A stretch of DNA of 64,000 bases from Lacibacter sp. H375 (GTDB lineage: Bacteria > Bacteroidota > Bacteroidia > Chitinophagales > Chitinophagaceae). Below, in pieces: positions 1-9,783 of the stretch; position 1 is the stretch's first letter; the number at the start of each line of letters is the position of its first letter. The stretch lies in NCBI RefSeq assembly GCF_037892425.1, contig NZ_JBBKTT010000001.1, positions 4,588,001-4,652,000 of the forward strand, written 5' to 3'. The position numbers and the translations under genes are program-made. The notes beneath the pieces are model-generated. The model did no database searches. It was not told where the DNA came from and saw only the letters and a program-made list of their open reading frames with translations.

Positions 1-333
1 TGAAAAGAATCATTAAGGCTAATACTTTTTCTTTATTGATTGTTCGAGTTTGATGTTTGAGTAAAAGAGTAAAATGTAAATAGCACAAAAACTAAATAGT
101 CAGGTCGAAATTCATTGTAATCAATGCCAAAAAAACACGCAAAGAACAAGTAAAATCAAATACCGTATTTTTCCCGTTGCGAATGATATGGCAACTCGGT
201 AGTTTTATTTATCCATCCCTCTGAAGAAATTCCCTACTCAAATAATGAAGCAAGAAAAAACATTGTCTATAGCGATGGTGGAAACGTATTGTCTAAACCA
301 ATCATAAATTTTAAACCAATTAAAACTAATGTT
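1..333. other. Upstream region without a supported gene
   Basis: No convincing gene is visible here. A short open frame in phase with the next gene runs from about 187 without a good start codon; it reads protein-like but may be a remnant or chance. No TAnnTTTG promoter element was found close to the next start. Confidence 0.4.
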
Positions 334-762
334 ATGCGAAAGAACATCCTGCCAATCATCATTTTGACTGTTATACTGACGAGCTCATTTTTAGCTAATT
401 CAGAAACAAACAAAACAGTTGAAAATACATCACATACCGATACGTTGAATTGGATTGGTTTATTGGAAACAGGAACTGAATGTGAAATTTACTATACACT
501 TACTCAATGTGGGGAAGACAAAAAACTACTTTTAAAATATTATAACGAAATGCCATTAAATCAAAAAATACGGTTTAAAGTAACGGTTAAATATCTGGGA
601 TATGCAGTGACAGAAGAAAAAACAAAAAATGTAGCACCCAATCAAACTATATCAGCTGAATGCAGTTCCTCAGACTCCACTCTTTTTATTAAACTCTTAC
701 CGCCAAATTGGGACTTTAATAAGACGACTGTGACAGCTGAACTGATGGAAGCAACTAATTAA
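334..762 (+). CDS. Small secreted protein of unknown function
   Basis: I do not recognise this protein. The ATG at 334 was chosen over an in-frame TTG at 289 because it places a clean signal peptide (MRKNILPIIILTVILTSSF, then A-N-S-E) at the N-terminus. The 142-residue product would be exported. The mature part is polar, contains three cysteines (in GTECEIYY, LTQCGED and SAECSSS) and looks beta-rich in its second half. It lies 20 bp upstream of the giant T9SS substrate on the same strand, so the two are probably co-transcribed. Function cannot be inferred beyond an envelope or secreted location. Confidence 0.55.
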   Translation: MRKNILPIIILTVILTSSFLANSETNKTVENTSHTDTLNWIGLLETGTECEIYYTLTQCGEDKKLLLKYYNEMPLNQKIRFKVTVKYLGYAVTEEKTKNVAPNQTISAECSSSDSTLFIKLLPPNWDFNKTTVTAELMEATN

Positions 763-782
763 CTATTACTAAATCTACTGTT

Positions 783-3700
783 ATGAGACCCCTTTTCACA
801 ATCTTCTACATATTGCTATTACCATTTTATATTTCTGCACAATGTGTGGCCCCTGTTGTTACTAGTTTTTCACCAGTCTCTGCGTCCACCGGCATGACTG
901 TCACAATAAATGGTAACAATTTCAATACTACCCCCGGTAATAATATTATTTATTTTGGAGCATCAAAAGCAACCGCAGTAACAGCAAGCGCAACTCAGCT
1001 GACTGTTGTAGTTCCTTTAGGGGCTACATTTAATTATATATCTGTTACTGATGCATTATGTAAATTAACAGGATACTCAACACAATTCTTCAATCCTATA
1101 AGTGTTTGTCCGGCCACATTCAGCCCATCGACTGTTGATACAAGGGTCGATTACAATTCACCCAGTCCTTCATATGGGCCATATGGTATCTGGTTTGGTG
1201 ATTTTGACCTGGATGGTAAAACTGATGTCCTGTACCCAACAGGACTTCAAAACGCATTAGCTTTAGTTATTGCACGAAATCAAAGTGTTCCAGGTGTAGT
1301 TGATCTTTCTTCAGCAATAACCATTTCATCGGGGGCCGGCACACAAGAAGCAAGAAATTGTACTGTATCAGATATTGATGGTGATGGCAAACTGGATATT
1401 GTTTTTGCTGTAAATTCGACAAACCAAATTCGGATACTTCGAAACACGTCATCTGGACCAGGAAATTTTTCATTTGCAGCACCCATTAGTTTCAATGTAA
1501 ATGCTTCACCTTATCAGGTGGCGGCAAATGATATTGACCAAGATGGCAAACCTGATATTGCCGTTGGCCATTTCAGCAGCACTTTAGCAGCAGTTTTTAG
1601 AAACACTTCTACCCCCGGGGTTATTTCCTTTGCCTCTAAACAAGATTTCAATATGGGAGGTGGATATTCGGTCGCCCTTTCGGATCTTGACGGAGATAAT
1701 AAAATAGATCTTATAATGGGAGGAAGTGGATTAAGAGTTTGTCGTAATACTTCCACATCAGGTTTGATAAATTTTGCAGCAGTCGTAACATTTGCAGGTA
1801 ATGGAGGATATAGAATTGCAGTTGGTGACTTAAATGCTGATGGAAAAAATGAAGTAGTTTTTGCAGATGCCAATGTTGGAATTTTTCGCAACACAAGTGT
1901 TATAGGAACTTTTGCTTTTGTTTATTCAAATATAAATACTGGTTCAATAGGCTATCATCGGGTTGCTATCAGTGATCTAAATGCTGATGGAAAACCAGAT
2001 ATAATGGCTTGCTATAGCGGTGGCTCCCAGGTGGCATGTTCATTAAATACAACAGCCGCAAGTGGCGGCGCAATTACATTTGGAGCGACACCTGTGCTAC
2101 TTACAGGTACAGGATGTCAATATGCATTAGGTACAGCAGATATTGATGGAGACGGCAATAATGACGTATTAACAGGTGACTGGTGCTCGAGCAGACGTCT
2201 CAATGTATTTCGTAATAATGCTTTGGGTTCTATTCCAGTAACAAACTCCGTTTCCCCAACAAGCGGTTTGACATGTAACAGTTCAGTTACCATAACCTAT
2301 ACAGCTCCGTGTAATGGTGCCAATCCAGGCAATGTATTTACAGCACAACTAAGTGATGCTACAGGAAGTTTTGCAGTACCAATAAATATTGGATCAGTTG
2401 CTTCCATCACTTCGGGAACTATAACCGGAACAATTCCTTCTTGTATTGCTACCGGCAGTGGCTACCGTGTTCGTGTTGTTAGCTCCGACCCTTCCACAAC
2501 AGGATCGGTCTTCAGTACACCTCTTAACATAGTTTGTCAAACCATTACTCCAGCCTCAATTTCAACATCGACAATTAACCCTACTACCTATTGTGGTGGA
2601 GCATCTGTAACTATTCCTTATACGGCTACAGGGTCATTCGGAGTTTGTGCCCCCAATACATTTACTGCACAATTAAGTGATGCAAGCGGAAGTTTCGCAA
2701 GCCCCGTTAATATTGGTTCACTAGTATCAAATACATCAGGATCAATTGCTGCTACTATACCTGCTAATACCCCAGCAGGAAATTCTTACCGCATAAGAGT
2801 GGTTAGCACCCAACCATTAATCGTAGGTGCAAACAATGGAGCTAATATCACAATCAATGGAGGAGACGCTTCAATTGATTGCCCTGATGATATTTTTGTA
2901 AGTGCAGATGCCGGATTATGTACAGCTGTTGTAAACTTTACAGCAACCGGTAATGGAACTATTACTTACTCACATCCACCGGGCAGCAGTTTCCCTCTTG
3001 GCCAAACTGTTGTTACAGCTACGGCCACTACAAGTTGCAATAGTGTGAGCTGTACCTTTACAATAACAGTTAATGGTGGCATTGATACAGATAACGACGG
3101 CACACCTGACGCATGTGATGCTGACGATGATAATGATGGAATATCAGATGCTATGGATTGTGCACCACTTAATCCATCACAGTTGCAGGCATTGTCAAAT
3201 GTGAGCTATAACACTGCACCCGCAAGCGTCAGCTTTAACTCCCCTGCTGATTATACCTTTTCATCCGGGGGATCACTTGCCGGTAACACGGGAGGCCGTA
3301 CCTGGTTTTTTAACAACATAAACGATGCTGCATATTCGGGTTTATGGTGGACATTAAATCCAATCGCAAATCCACGTCATTCAAGCCAAAATGCAACAGG
3401 TAGTATGGTTTTCAGCAGTTATAATTCTGCCACTGGCATTATCACATTTATTTCAACTGCCAATATGGTATGGATTGGCAACAGTGGTACTGAAAACATA
3501 CAAACACGTTTACGTGTGCAATTACAACCGTACAGCGGCCTCCATAGTAATACTCCATTGAACAGTGGCTGGATTGATCCTGTAACAGCCGGTTTAATCA
3601 ATTTGAATAGTCTTTCAGGCAGCTATCCGTTAATTGACATAAAATCCATTGCCGGGTTGAAGAAATTCCAGGCATGGTTTATTCTGGAAGAAGTGAGCAG

Positions 3701-6700
3701 CGGTTTGCCGTTGAATGTTTACTACAATACATTCCCACACACAAGTACTGTGGGAGGTAACATTGTTACTTCCATTGCCGGCAGTTTCTTTGGGTCAACA
3801 GCAGGTTCAGTTTGCAATGGTGGTAATGGCACTGTTTTAATTTCAGGCTCCGGTGGCACTGCACCCTACTCAGGAACAGGAAGCTTTGTAGTACCACCGG
3901 GAACCTACAACTATACAATTACTGATGCAGCAGGTTGCAGCAGTACAACAACGGTTAATGTTCTACCACAGGTAGATGATATCGATCCCGAGATTTCATG
4001 TCCTTCAAACATTGAAGTAAATACACTTTCAAATACCTGTACGGCAACAGTAACTTTTGCAGCTACTGCTACTGATAATTGTTCTGCTTCAATTAAATAT
4101 TATCTAAATTATAATACACCTGATCAGGTTGAAATTACCACGCCCCGGGCTTTTCCTGCAGGATTACACAGTGTTGCAGCAGTAGCAACAGACCCTTCCG
4201 GAAACAGTGTTAATTGTTCTTTCACCATCAAAGTAAATGATGTTACGGAACCAACTTTCACCTGCCCTGTTGCACAAAATGTAAGTCTCAATGCAACCTG
4301 TCAGTTAGTTGTTCCTGATTTGGTTACCAATTTAATTGGTAGTGATAATTGTGGTACTGTTACGTTTACACAAAGCCCGGTTGCAGGAACTGCCTTGTCT
4401 TCGTCACACAATCAAACGCATAACGTGGTGATTACTGCTGATGATGGTAATGGAAATACGACACAGTGCACTGTAGTGGTAACAGGCAAAGATGTTACAT
4501 CACCAACATTCACCTGCCCGGTTGCACAAAATATCAATCTCAATACAACCTGTCAGTTGGTTGTTCCGGATTTGATTACTGGTTTAACAGGCAATGACAA
4601 TTGCGGAACAGTAACGTTTACACAAAGCCCTCTTGCAGGAACAGCATTATCATCATCACACAATCAAAATCATAATGTGGTGATTACTGCTGATGATGGT
4701 AATGGCAATACAACACAATGCACTGTTGTGGTAACAGGCAAAGATGTTACAGATCCAACCTTCACATGCCCTGCTCCCCAAAACATAAATCTTAATGCAA
4801 CCTGTCAGTTGGTTGTTCCGGATTTGGTTACCGATTTAACAGGTAATGATAATTGCGGCACAGTAACGTTTACCCAAAGTCCTGTTGCTGGTTCAGCTTT
4901 ATCATCATCACACAATCAAAATCATAATGTAGTGATTACTGCTGATGATGGTAATGGTAATACAACACAATGTACAGTCGCACTTACAGGTAAAGATGTT
5001 ACACAGCCAACTTTTACTTCCTGCCCGTCTGATATTACTGTTACTAATGCTGCGGGTCTATGCAGCCAGGTTGTAAATTTTAGTATTACGGCAACTGATA
5101 ATTGCTCCGGATCTGGTAGTGCAAGTGTAACAACTATTACAGGAGATATAACCAACAGCGATTTTAATAACGCAACATCAAGTTTGTTCAGCCCCGCTGT
5201 AACTGCCAGTAAGCTTACATTTACAACCAGTGGATATGCTCATTCGCACGGAGGCGCATTGAGTATTTATGTTGATATTCATAATGTAAGTACAAATACA
5301 TGGATACAGGTTTTTGAAAAGCCATTAGCAAGTGGTGCACAGTTTTCTTTCTCTGGTTTTGAGATAAGTTTCCCAACTCAGCTGGTTGACCGTGTGCGTT
5401 TAAGATCCAGCATTGGGCAAAACCAAACCTTCCATGGATGGAATGCAGTAACACTTACATTAAGCGGTACAGGAGTTTCCATTGTGTCCAGTCATCCTTC
5501 AGGATTTAATTTCCCTGTAGGAACAACGACAGTAACCAATACAGCAACAGATGCAGCAGGTAACACATCAACCTGCACATTCAATGTAATTGTTGAAGAT
5601 AAAGAAGCACCTGCTGTAACAGCTCCATCAACTGTTGATCTTGAATGCAGCGGAGATCTTCCTGCAGCAGCAACAACAATAACAGAGTTCCTTGCATTAA
5701 CCGGTGCAACAGCAACAGATAATTGTACAGGGCAAGCCAACCTGTTGGTAAGTTCTGCTGATGGAGCATTAGTTGCCAATAATTGTAGCGGTAGCATCAC
5801 AAGAACATACACAATTACCGATGCGGCAGGTAATACCAAAACCGTTGATCATGTGTTTACAGTTACGGATAACACAATTCCTGTAATCACTACCTGCCCC
5901 GGCAACGGCACTACCTTCATCAAAAACACTAATAATGGTTTATGTACCTATAAGATTTCGGGTACTGAGTTCGATGCTGGAGGTAGTGATAATTGTTCTG
6001 GCGTAACAATGAGCTATAGTATTATCAATGAACACAGCAGCACAACCGTAACAGGAACAGGATCACTTGCGGGAGTTGAATTAAGCTTTGGCTTAAATAC
6101 CATTACATGGATAGCTACGGATGCATGTGGCAACCCATCTGCAAGTTGTGTTGTAAATGTTGATGTTGATAAAATAACAACTACTACTACTTTAACTGTA
6201 ACTCCATCCAGTCAGCAGTACAGCGATAAGGTTACACTTACAGCAACCGTTACCCCCTACAATTGTGCTGGTGCAGGAGATATTGGTGGCACAGTTACAT
6301 TTAAGATCGGTACGTTTGTACTCGGTACAGCAAATGTGGTGAATGGTACAGCTACTTTAACAACTGCATTACTGGAAGATCAGTTGTATGATGCTAATCT
6401 GAACGACCCGTTAAATGCAACAAACGGCCCGTTGAAACCAGGCGCTAAAGTTGTAACGGCGCATTTTAGCGGAACCGATCCTGATTATATTGTTACAAAC
6501 CCAACCGCACCATTATCTGTAACCTGTGAAGATGCTGATATCACTTACAACGGGCAAACCTACTTTACAGTAAGTCCAAACACGAATAGTGGTACAGTAG
6601 TATTATCCAATTATGTTGTGGACAGAAATGATGCTCCAACCGGCGCAAGAGGTGATATACGAAATGCAACAGCAACATTCTGGAATAACTCAATCAATGG

Positions 6701-7736
6701 TTCAGTTTTAGGTACTGCAAACATTCCTGTGGGGCTTGTAAATCCTGATAATAAACAGGAAGGTTTTGTAACCACCAGTTTTAATGATGTATTATCAAAT
6801 ACGGATATTACCAATGGAGGCAAAGTGTATGAAGTGTGGTCGGGGCTTAATAATTACTATTGTGGTAATAGCGACACCTATACTCCTGTAACATTAGGAT
6901 TGCCCGGACAGGATTTTGTTACGGGCGGCGGTTACATTGTATTCGGTAATAACTCAGCAGGAACCTATGCCGGAACAATTGGCAAACGAATGAACTTCGG
7001 ATTTGTGATGCGTTGGAATTCCAGTGGCAAAAATCTCCAGGGTCGTGTTAATGTGGTGTACAGAAAAATGGTTAATGGTGTACAACGGATTTACCAGATC
7101 AAGAGCAATGCGATCAACTCACTGGTGGTTGAAAATGTAAATGATGCCGGAAGCTCTGCAACCGGAACAAACATCAAATTCAGGAGAGCAACGATCGGCA
7201 CCAAAGCAAATCTCAAAGATATTACTGACCCTTTAAATCCAATTGATCTGGGAGGTAATTACAGTCTTACATTGATTGGATGGGAATCGACAACTGTAAC
7301 AACAGGTGCATTGGACCGCATCAGTGTTCAACTTTCAGGTTCCGGAAGTATTGGATTATTATTCTCAAGCAATTGGTCATCGGGAAAAACAGTACATCAA
7401 ACGCTAAATGGTGGTAAAATACAGGTTCGGAATCCGGCAAGCCCTGCTCCCGGTCAGAGAATCGCTCCCGAAGTTACAGCAAATGTAATCCTACGACCAT
7501 TTGCAGTGAAGGCCCTTCCAAATCCATCAACCAGTCACTTTAATTTGCTTGTAGAAGGAAATAACAAAGAAGAGGTTTACATTAAGGTTTACAACGGTAA
7601 TGGCGCCCTCATTGAACACACAAAAGGAATGGCTAACCAAAATTACATACTTGGTAGCAGTTGGATCAGTGGTATTTATATTGTACAGATTCAACAGGGG
7701 AAAGATCTGAAATCAGTTAAGCTGGTAAAACTTTAA
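783..7736 (+). CDS. Giant multidomain T9SS-secreted adhesin-like protein (IPT, FG-GAP, TSP3-like, HYR domains)
   Basis: This 2317-residue protein starts with a signal peptide ending at about residue 19 (YISAQ). Residues about 22-105 resemble an IPT/TIG fold. Residues about 139-473 hold seven or so FG-GAP/VCBS-type units with calcium-loop motifs such as DIDGDGKLD and DLNADGKPD. An Asp-rich thrombospondin-3-like stretch (DTDNDGTPDACDADDDNDG) lies near residues 767-790. HYR domains follow, including three almost identical 84-residue copies at 1154-1405. The last 75 residues (KALPNPSTSHFNL to VKLVKL) form a type A T9SS sorting domain, so the protein is probably exported across the outer membrane and attached to the cell surface or released. 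The domain mix suggests adhesion or matrix binding; no catalytic motif was seen. It is the second gene of a two-gene unit closed by a strong hairpin. Confidence 0.85.
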   Translation: MRPLFTIFYILLLPFYISAQCVAPVVTSFSPVSASTGMTVTINGNNFNTTPGNNIIYFGASKATAVTASATQLTVVVPLGATFNYISVTDALCKLTGYSTQFFNPISVCPATFSPSTVDTRVDYNSPSPSYGPYGIWFGDFDLDGKTDVLYPTGLQNALALVIARNQSVPGVVDLSSAITISSGAGTQEARNCTVSDIDGDGKLDIVFAVNSTNQIRILRNTSSGPGNFSFAAPISFNVNASPYQVAANDIDQDGKPDIAVGHFSSTLAAVFRNTSTPGVISFASKQDFNMGGGYSVALSDLDGDNKIDLIMGGSGLRVCRNTSTSGLINFAAVVTFAGNGGYRIAVGDLNADGKNEVVFADANVGIFRNTSVIGTFAFVYSNINTGSIGYHRVAISDLNADGKPDIMACYSGGSQVACSLNTTAASGGAITFGATPVLLTGTGCQYALGTADIDGDGNNDVLTGDWCSSRRLNVFRNNALGSIPVTNSVSPTSGLTCNSSVTITYTAPCNGANPGNVFTAQLSDATGSFAVPINIGSVASITSGTITGTIPSCIATGSGYRVRVVSSDPSTTGSVFSTPLNIVCQTITPASISTSTINPTTYCGGASVTIPYTATGSFGVCAPNTFTAQLSDASGSFASPVNIGSLVSNTSGSIAATIPANTPAGNSYRIRVVSTQPLIVGANNGANITINGGDASIDCPDDIFVSADAGLCTAVVNFTATGNGTITYSHPPGSSFPLGQTVVTATATTSCNSVSCTFTITVNGGIDTDNDGTPDACDADDDNDGISDAMDCAPLNPSQLQALSNVSYNTAPASVSFNSPADYTFSSGGSLAGNTGGRTWFFNNINDAAYSGLWWTLNPIANPRHSSQNATGSMVFSSYNSATGIITFISTANMVWIGNSGTENIQTRLRVQLQPYSGLHSNTPLNSGWIDPVTAGLINLNSLSGSYPLIDIKSIAGLKKFQAWFILEEVSSGLPLNVYYNTFPHTSTVGGNIVTSIAGSFFGSTAGSVCNGGNGTVLISGSGGTAPYSGTGSFVVPPGTYNYTITDAAGCSSTTTVNVLPQVDDIDPEISCPSNIEVNTLSNTCTATVTFAATATDNCSASIKYYLNYNTPDQVEITTPRAFPAGLHSVAAVATDPSGNSVNCSFTIKVNDVTEPTFTCPVAQNVSLNATCQLVVPDLVTNLIGSDNCGTVTFTQSPVAGTALSSSHNQTHNVVITADDGNGNTTQCTVVVTGKDVTSPTFTCPVAQNINLNTTCQLVVPDLITGLTGNDNCGTVTFTQSPLAGTALSSSHNQNHNVVITADDGNGNTTQCTVVVTGKDVTDPTFTCPAPQNINLNATCQLVVPDLVTDLTGNDNCGTVTFTQSPVAGSALSSSHNQNHNVVITADDGNGNTTQCTVALTGKDVTQPTFTSCPSDITVTNAAGLCSQVVNFSITATDNCSGSGSASVTTITGDITNSDFNNATSSLFSPAVTASKLTFTTSGYAHSHGGALSIYVDIHNVSTNTWIQVFEKPLASGAQFSFSGFEISFPTQLVDRVRLRSSIGQNQTFHGWNAVTLTLSGTGVSIVSSHPSGFNFPVGTTTVTNTATDAAGNTSTCTFNVIVEDKEAPAVTAPSTVDLECSGDLPAAATTITEFLALTGATATDNCTGQANLLVSSADGALVANNCSGSITRTYTITDAAGNTKTVDHVFTVTDNTIPVITTCPGNGTTFIKNTNNGLCTYKISGTEFDAGGSDNCSGVTMSYSIINEHSSTTVTGTGSLAGVELSFGLNTITWIATDACGNPSASCVVNVDVDKITTTTTLTVTPSSQQYSDKVTLTATVTPYNCAGAGDIGGTVTFKIGTFVLGTANVVNGTATLTTALLEDQLYDANLNDPLNATNGPLKPGAKVVTAHFSGTDPDYIVTNPTAPLSVTCEDADITYNGQTYFTVSPNTNSGTVVLSNYVVDRNDAPTGARGDIRNATATFWNNSINGSVLGTANIPVGLVNPDNKQEGFVTTSFNDVLSNTDITNGGKVYEVWSGLNNYYCGNSDTYTPVTLGLPGQDFVTGGGYIVFGNNSAGTYAGTIGKRMNFGFVMRWNSSGKNLQGRVNVVYRKMVNGVQRIYQIKSNAINSLVVENVNDAGSSATGTNIKFRRATIGTKANLKDITDPLNPIDLGGNYSLTLIGWESTTVTTGALDRISVQLSGSGSIGLLFSSNWSSGKTVHQTLNGGKIQVRNPASPAPGQRIAPEVTANVILRPFAVKALPNPSTSHFNLLVEGNNKEEVYIKVYNGNGALIEHTKGMANQNYILGSSWISGIYIVQIQQGKDLKSVKLVKL
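4242..4997 (+). repeat. Three tandem 252-bp repeats encoding HYR domains
   Basis: The phrase starting GTTAC(A/G)..CCAAC recurs at 4242, 4494, 4746 and, more diverged, at 4998, giving an exact 252-bp (84-codon) period. Each unit encodes one HYR domain with the phrases SSSHNQ and ADDGNGNTTQC. The high DNA identity suggests recent duplication or gene conversion. Confidence 0.9.
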
Positions 7737-7756
7737 TCACTCCCATAATCCAAACT

Positions 7757-7786
7757 AAAAGGCCATCTTTTAAAAGATGGCTTTTT
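7757..7786 (+). terminator. Rho-independent terminator after the giant adhesin gene
   Basis: A long A/T-flanked hairpin (GCCATCTTTT pairing with AAAAGATGGC) begins 20 bp after the stop codon and ends in a T-run. Confidence 0.85.
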
Positions 7787-7816
7787 AGTTCCTGTTAGTT
7801 TACTGAGGAACAGGTT

Positions 7817-7848
7817 TTTGTTGATTGAAACCCAAAAGTTGTAATTTG
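7817..7848 (+). promoter_or_regulatory. Probable dnaG promoter (TTTG, 21 bp, TAATTTG)
   Basis: TTTG at 7817-7820 is followed after 21 bp by TAATTTG at 7842-7848. This is one base short of the Bacteroidota TAnnTTTG consensus. It sits directly before the preferred dnaG start. Confidence 0.45.
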
Positions 7849-7854
7849 CCTCCG

Positions 7855-9783
7855 TTGATTTCACAAGATACCATACAACAGATCTTAAGCCGCATTGATA
7901 TTGTGGAAATAGTGGGCGGTTTCGTGAAACTAAAGAAGCGTGGCGCCAATTATCTCGGCCTCTGCCCCTTTCATAATGAGAAGAGCCCTTCGTTTACGGT
8001 TTCTCCCGCCAAAGAACTATATAAATGCTTTGGTTGCGGCAAGAGTGGTAATGCCGTGAGCTTTTTAATGGAGCATGAGAAGTACAGTTATGTTGATGCA
8101 TTAAAATTTCTTGCAGCTAAGTACAACGTAACGGTTGAAGAAACTTATTCCTCTCCTGAAGTAAAAGAACAACGCCAAACAGCAGACAGCCTTTACATCA
8201 TCAACTCTTTTGCGCAACAGTTTTTCAGTAAGCAGTTGTTTGATACAGAAGAAGGACAAGCTGTTGCATTGAGTTATTTGAAAGAACGTGGTTTCAGGGA
8301 AGATATCATTCAGAAATTTCAACTCGGTTATTCTCCACGCCAACGTGATGCATTTACAAGCGAAGCATTGAAACAACAATACAATGCAGAGCTGCTCACC
8401 AAAACAGGTATTGTTGCCGAACGCAATGGTGAGTTGATGGATAATTACCGTGAGCGGATCATTTTTCCTGTTCACAACAACACCGGAAAGATCATTGGCT
8501 TTGGTGCACGTATCATTGGTAAAAAAGAAAATGCGCCGAAGTACATTAACACCCCGGAGAATGAAGTTTATATCAAGAGTAAAATACTTTACGGTACTTA
8601 TTTTGCACGGCAGTCGATTGATAAGAACGATGAATGTTTATTGGTTGAAGGTTATACTGATGTGATCTCGCTTCACCAGGCAGGTATTGAAAATGTTGTG
8701 GCAAGTGGTGGTACTTCATTAACGCCTGATCAATTACGATTGATCAAAAAATACAGTAACAATCTTACGATCTTATATGATGGAGATGCTGCCGGTGTAA
8801 AAGCAGCCATGCGTGGTTTGGATCTTGCATTGGAAGAAGGATTGAACGTTCATCTTGTATTGATCCCCGATAAAGAAGATCCTGACAGTTATGTCAATAA
8901 AGTTGGTGCTTCAGGTTTTATTGACTTCATCAAACAGAATAAAAAAGATGTTATTCTCTTTCAGCTGGAAGTGATGCTGAAAGATGCAGGAAATGATACA
9001 ACAAAGAAAGCAGCAGCCGTAAATACCATTGCAGAAAGTATCAGCAGGATTAATAAGGTTGAAGATTTTACCCGTCAGCAGGATTATATTCATAAAAGTG
9101 CAGAGCTATTACGTATCGATGAAGCAGGTTTGCATTCATTGGTAAATAAGTTCATTCGTGAACGGATGACAAAGCTGGAAGCGAAAAACATCCGTGATGA
9201 AGAGCAGCTTCCTGACTTTCCATCAACTGATAATTATGAAGATCCAACACTTCAACTGTTCAATACCGATGAAGTGCATGAACGTGCATTGGTGCGTTGC
9301 CTGCTTGAGTTTGGTTTATTGCCGTGGGATGAAGAAACAACTTTGGCAGCGCATACATTGGCTGAAATTGATGAATGGGGTATGGTAGAACATCCCGATT
9401 TGCTGAACCTGGTTGAATTGTACCGGCAGTTATACAATGCCGGTAGTGAACCAACCATGAAAGGTTTTCTGTTTCATGAAGATCAAACGGTGAGTAAGCA
9501 TGTGGTGTCGTTGGCTGATTTTACAGAAGAGTTAAGTCCAAACTGGATTCGCATTTATGAAAAACCATTTCCTACGAAAGATGAGTTGTACCTGCAAGAA
9601 ATGCAATCGATCCTCACTTACTTAAAGTTGCGTAAGATCAAAAAGATGATGGATGAAAACCAGCGTGACATGGAACGGGAGCATACTTCTGATGAATTAG
9701 TAACACTCATTAAAACACATCAGCATCTGAAACAACTTGAAATGGAACTCACCAAAGTAATGGGTACAGTGATCTTCCGTTAA
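7855..9783 (+). CDS. dnaG: DNA primase DnaG
   Basis: This primase makes RNA primers for DNA replication, working with the replicative helicase. The CHC2 zinc finger (CPFH...CFGCG) is near residues 38-65. The catalytic core and TOPRIM domain follow, with the acidic motifs VEGYTD and DGDAAG. A C-terminal region after about residue 440 would be the helicase-binding part. Length (642 residues) is normal for the family. I chose a TTG start at 7855 (LISQDTIQQI) because Bacteroidota DnaG proteins start with a similar M-I-S motif and because the promoter-like element lies just upstream. A TTG at 7825 would add ten unconserved residues. The stop codon overlaps that of the convergent PAP2 gene. Confidence 0.95.
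   Translation: MISQDTIQQILSRIDIVEIVGGFVKLKKRGANYLGLCPFHNEKSPSFTVSPAKELYKCFGCGKSGNAVSFLMEHEKYSYVDALKFLAAKYNVTVEETYSSPEVKEQRQTADSLYIINSFAQQFFSKQLFDTEEGQAVALSYLKERGFREDIIQKFQLGYSPRQRDAFTSEALKQQYNAELLTKTGIVAERNGELMDNYRERIIFPVHNNTGKIIGFGARIIGKKENAPKYINTPENEVYIKSKILYGTYFARQSIDKNDECLLVEGYTDVISLHQAGIENVVASGGTSLTPDQLRLIKKYSNNLTILYDGDAAGVKAAMRGLDLALEEGLNVHLVLIPDKEDPDSYVNKVGASGFIDFIKQNKKDVILFQLEVMLKDAGNDTTKKAAAVNTIAESISRINKVEDFTRQQDYIHKSAELLRIDEAGLHSLVNKFIRERMTKLEAKNIRDEEQLPDFPSTDNYEDPTLQLFNTDEVHERALVRCLLEFGLLPWDEETTLAAHTLAEIDEWGMVEHPDLLNLVELYRQLYNAGSEPTMKGFLFHEDQTVSKHVVSLADFTEELSPNWIRIYEKPFPTKDELYLQEMQSILTYLKLRKIKKMMDENQRDMEREHTSDELVTLIKTHQHLKQLEMELTKVMGTVIFR

Noticed and set aside
187-333. Open stretch upstream of the first gene, in its frame
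   Set aside because: It reads somewhat protein-like but lacks a start codon and would precede the clear signal peptide at 334; it could be a gene remnant but cannot be supported.
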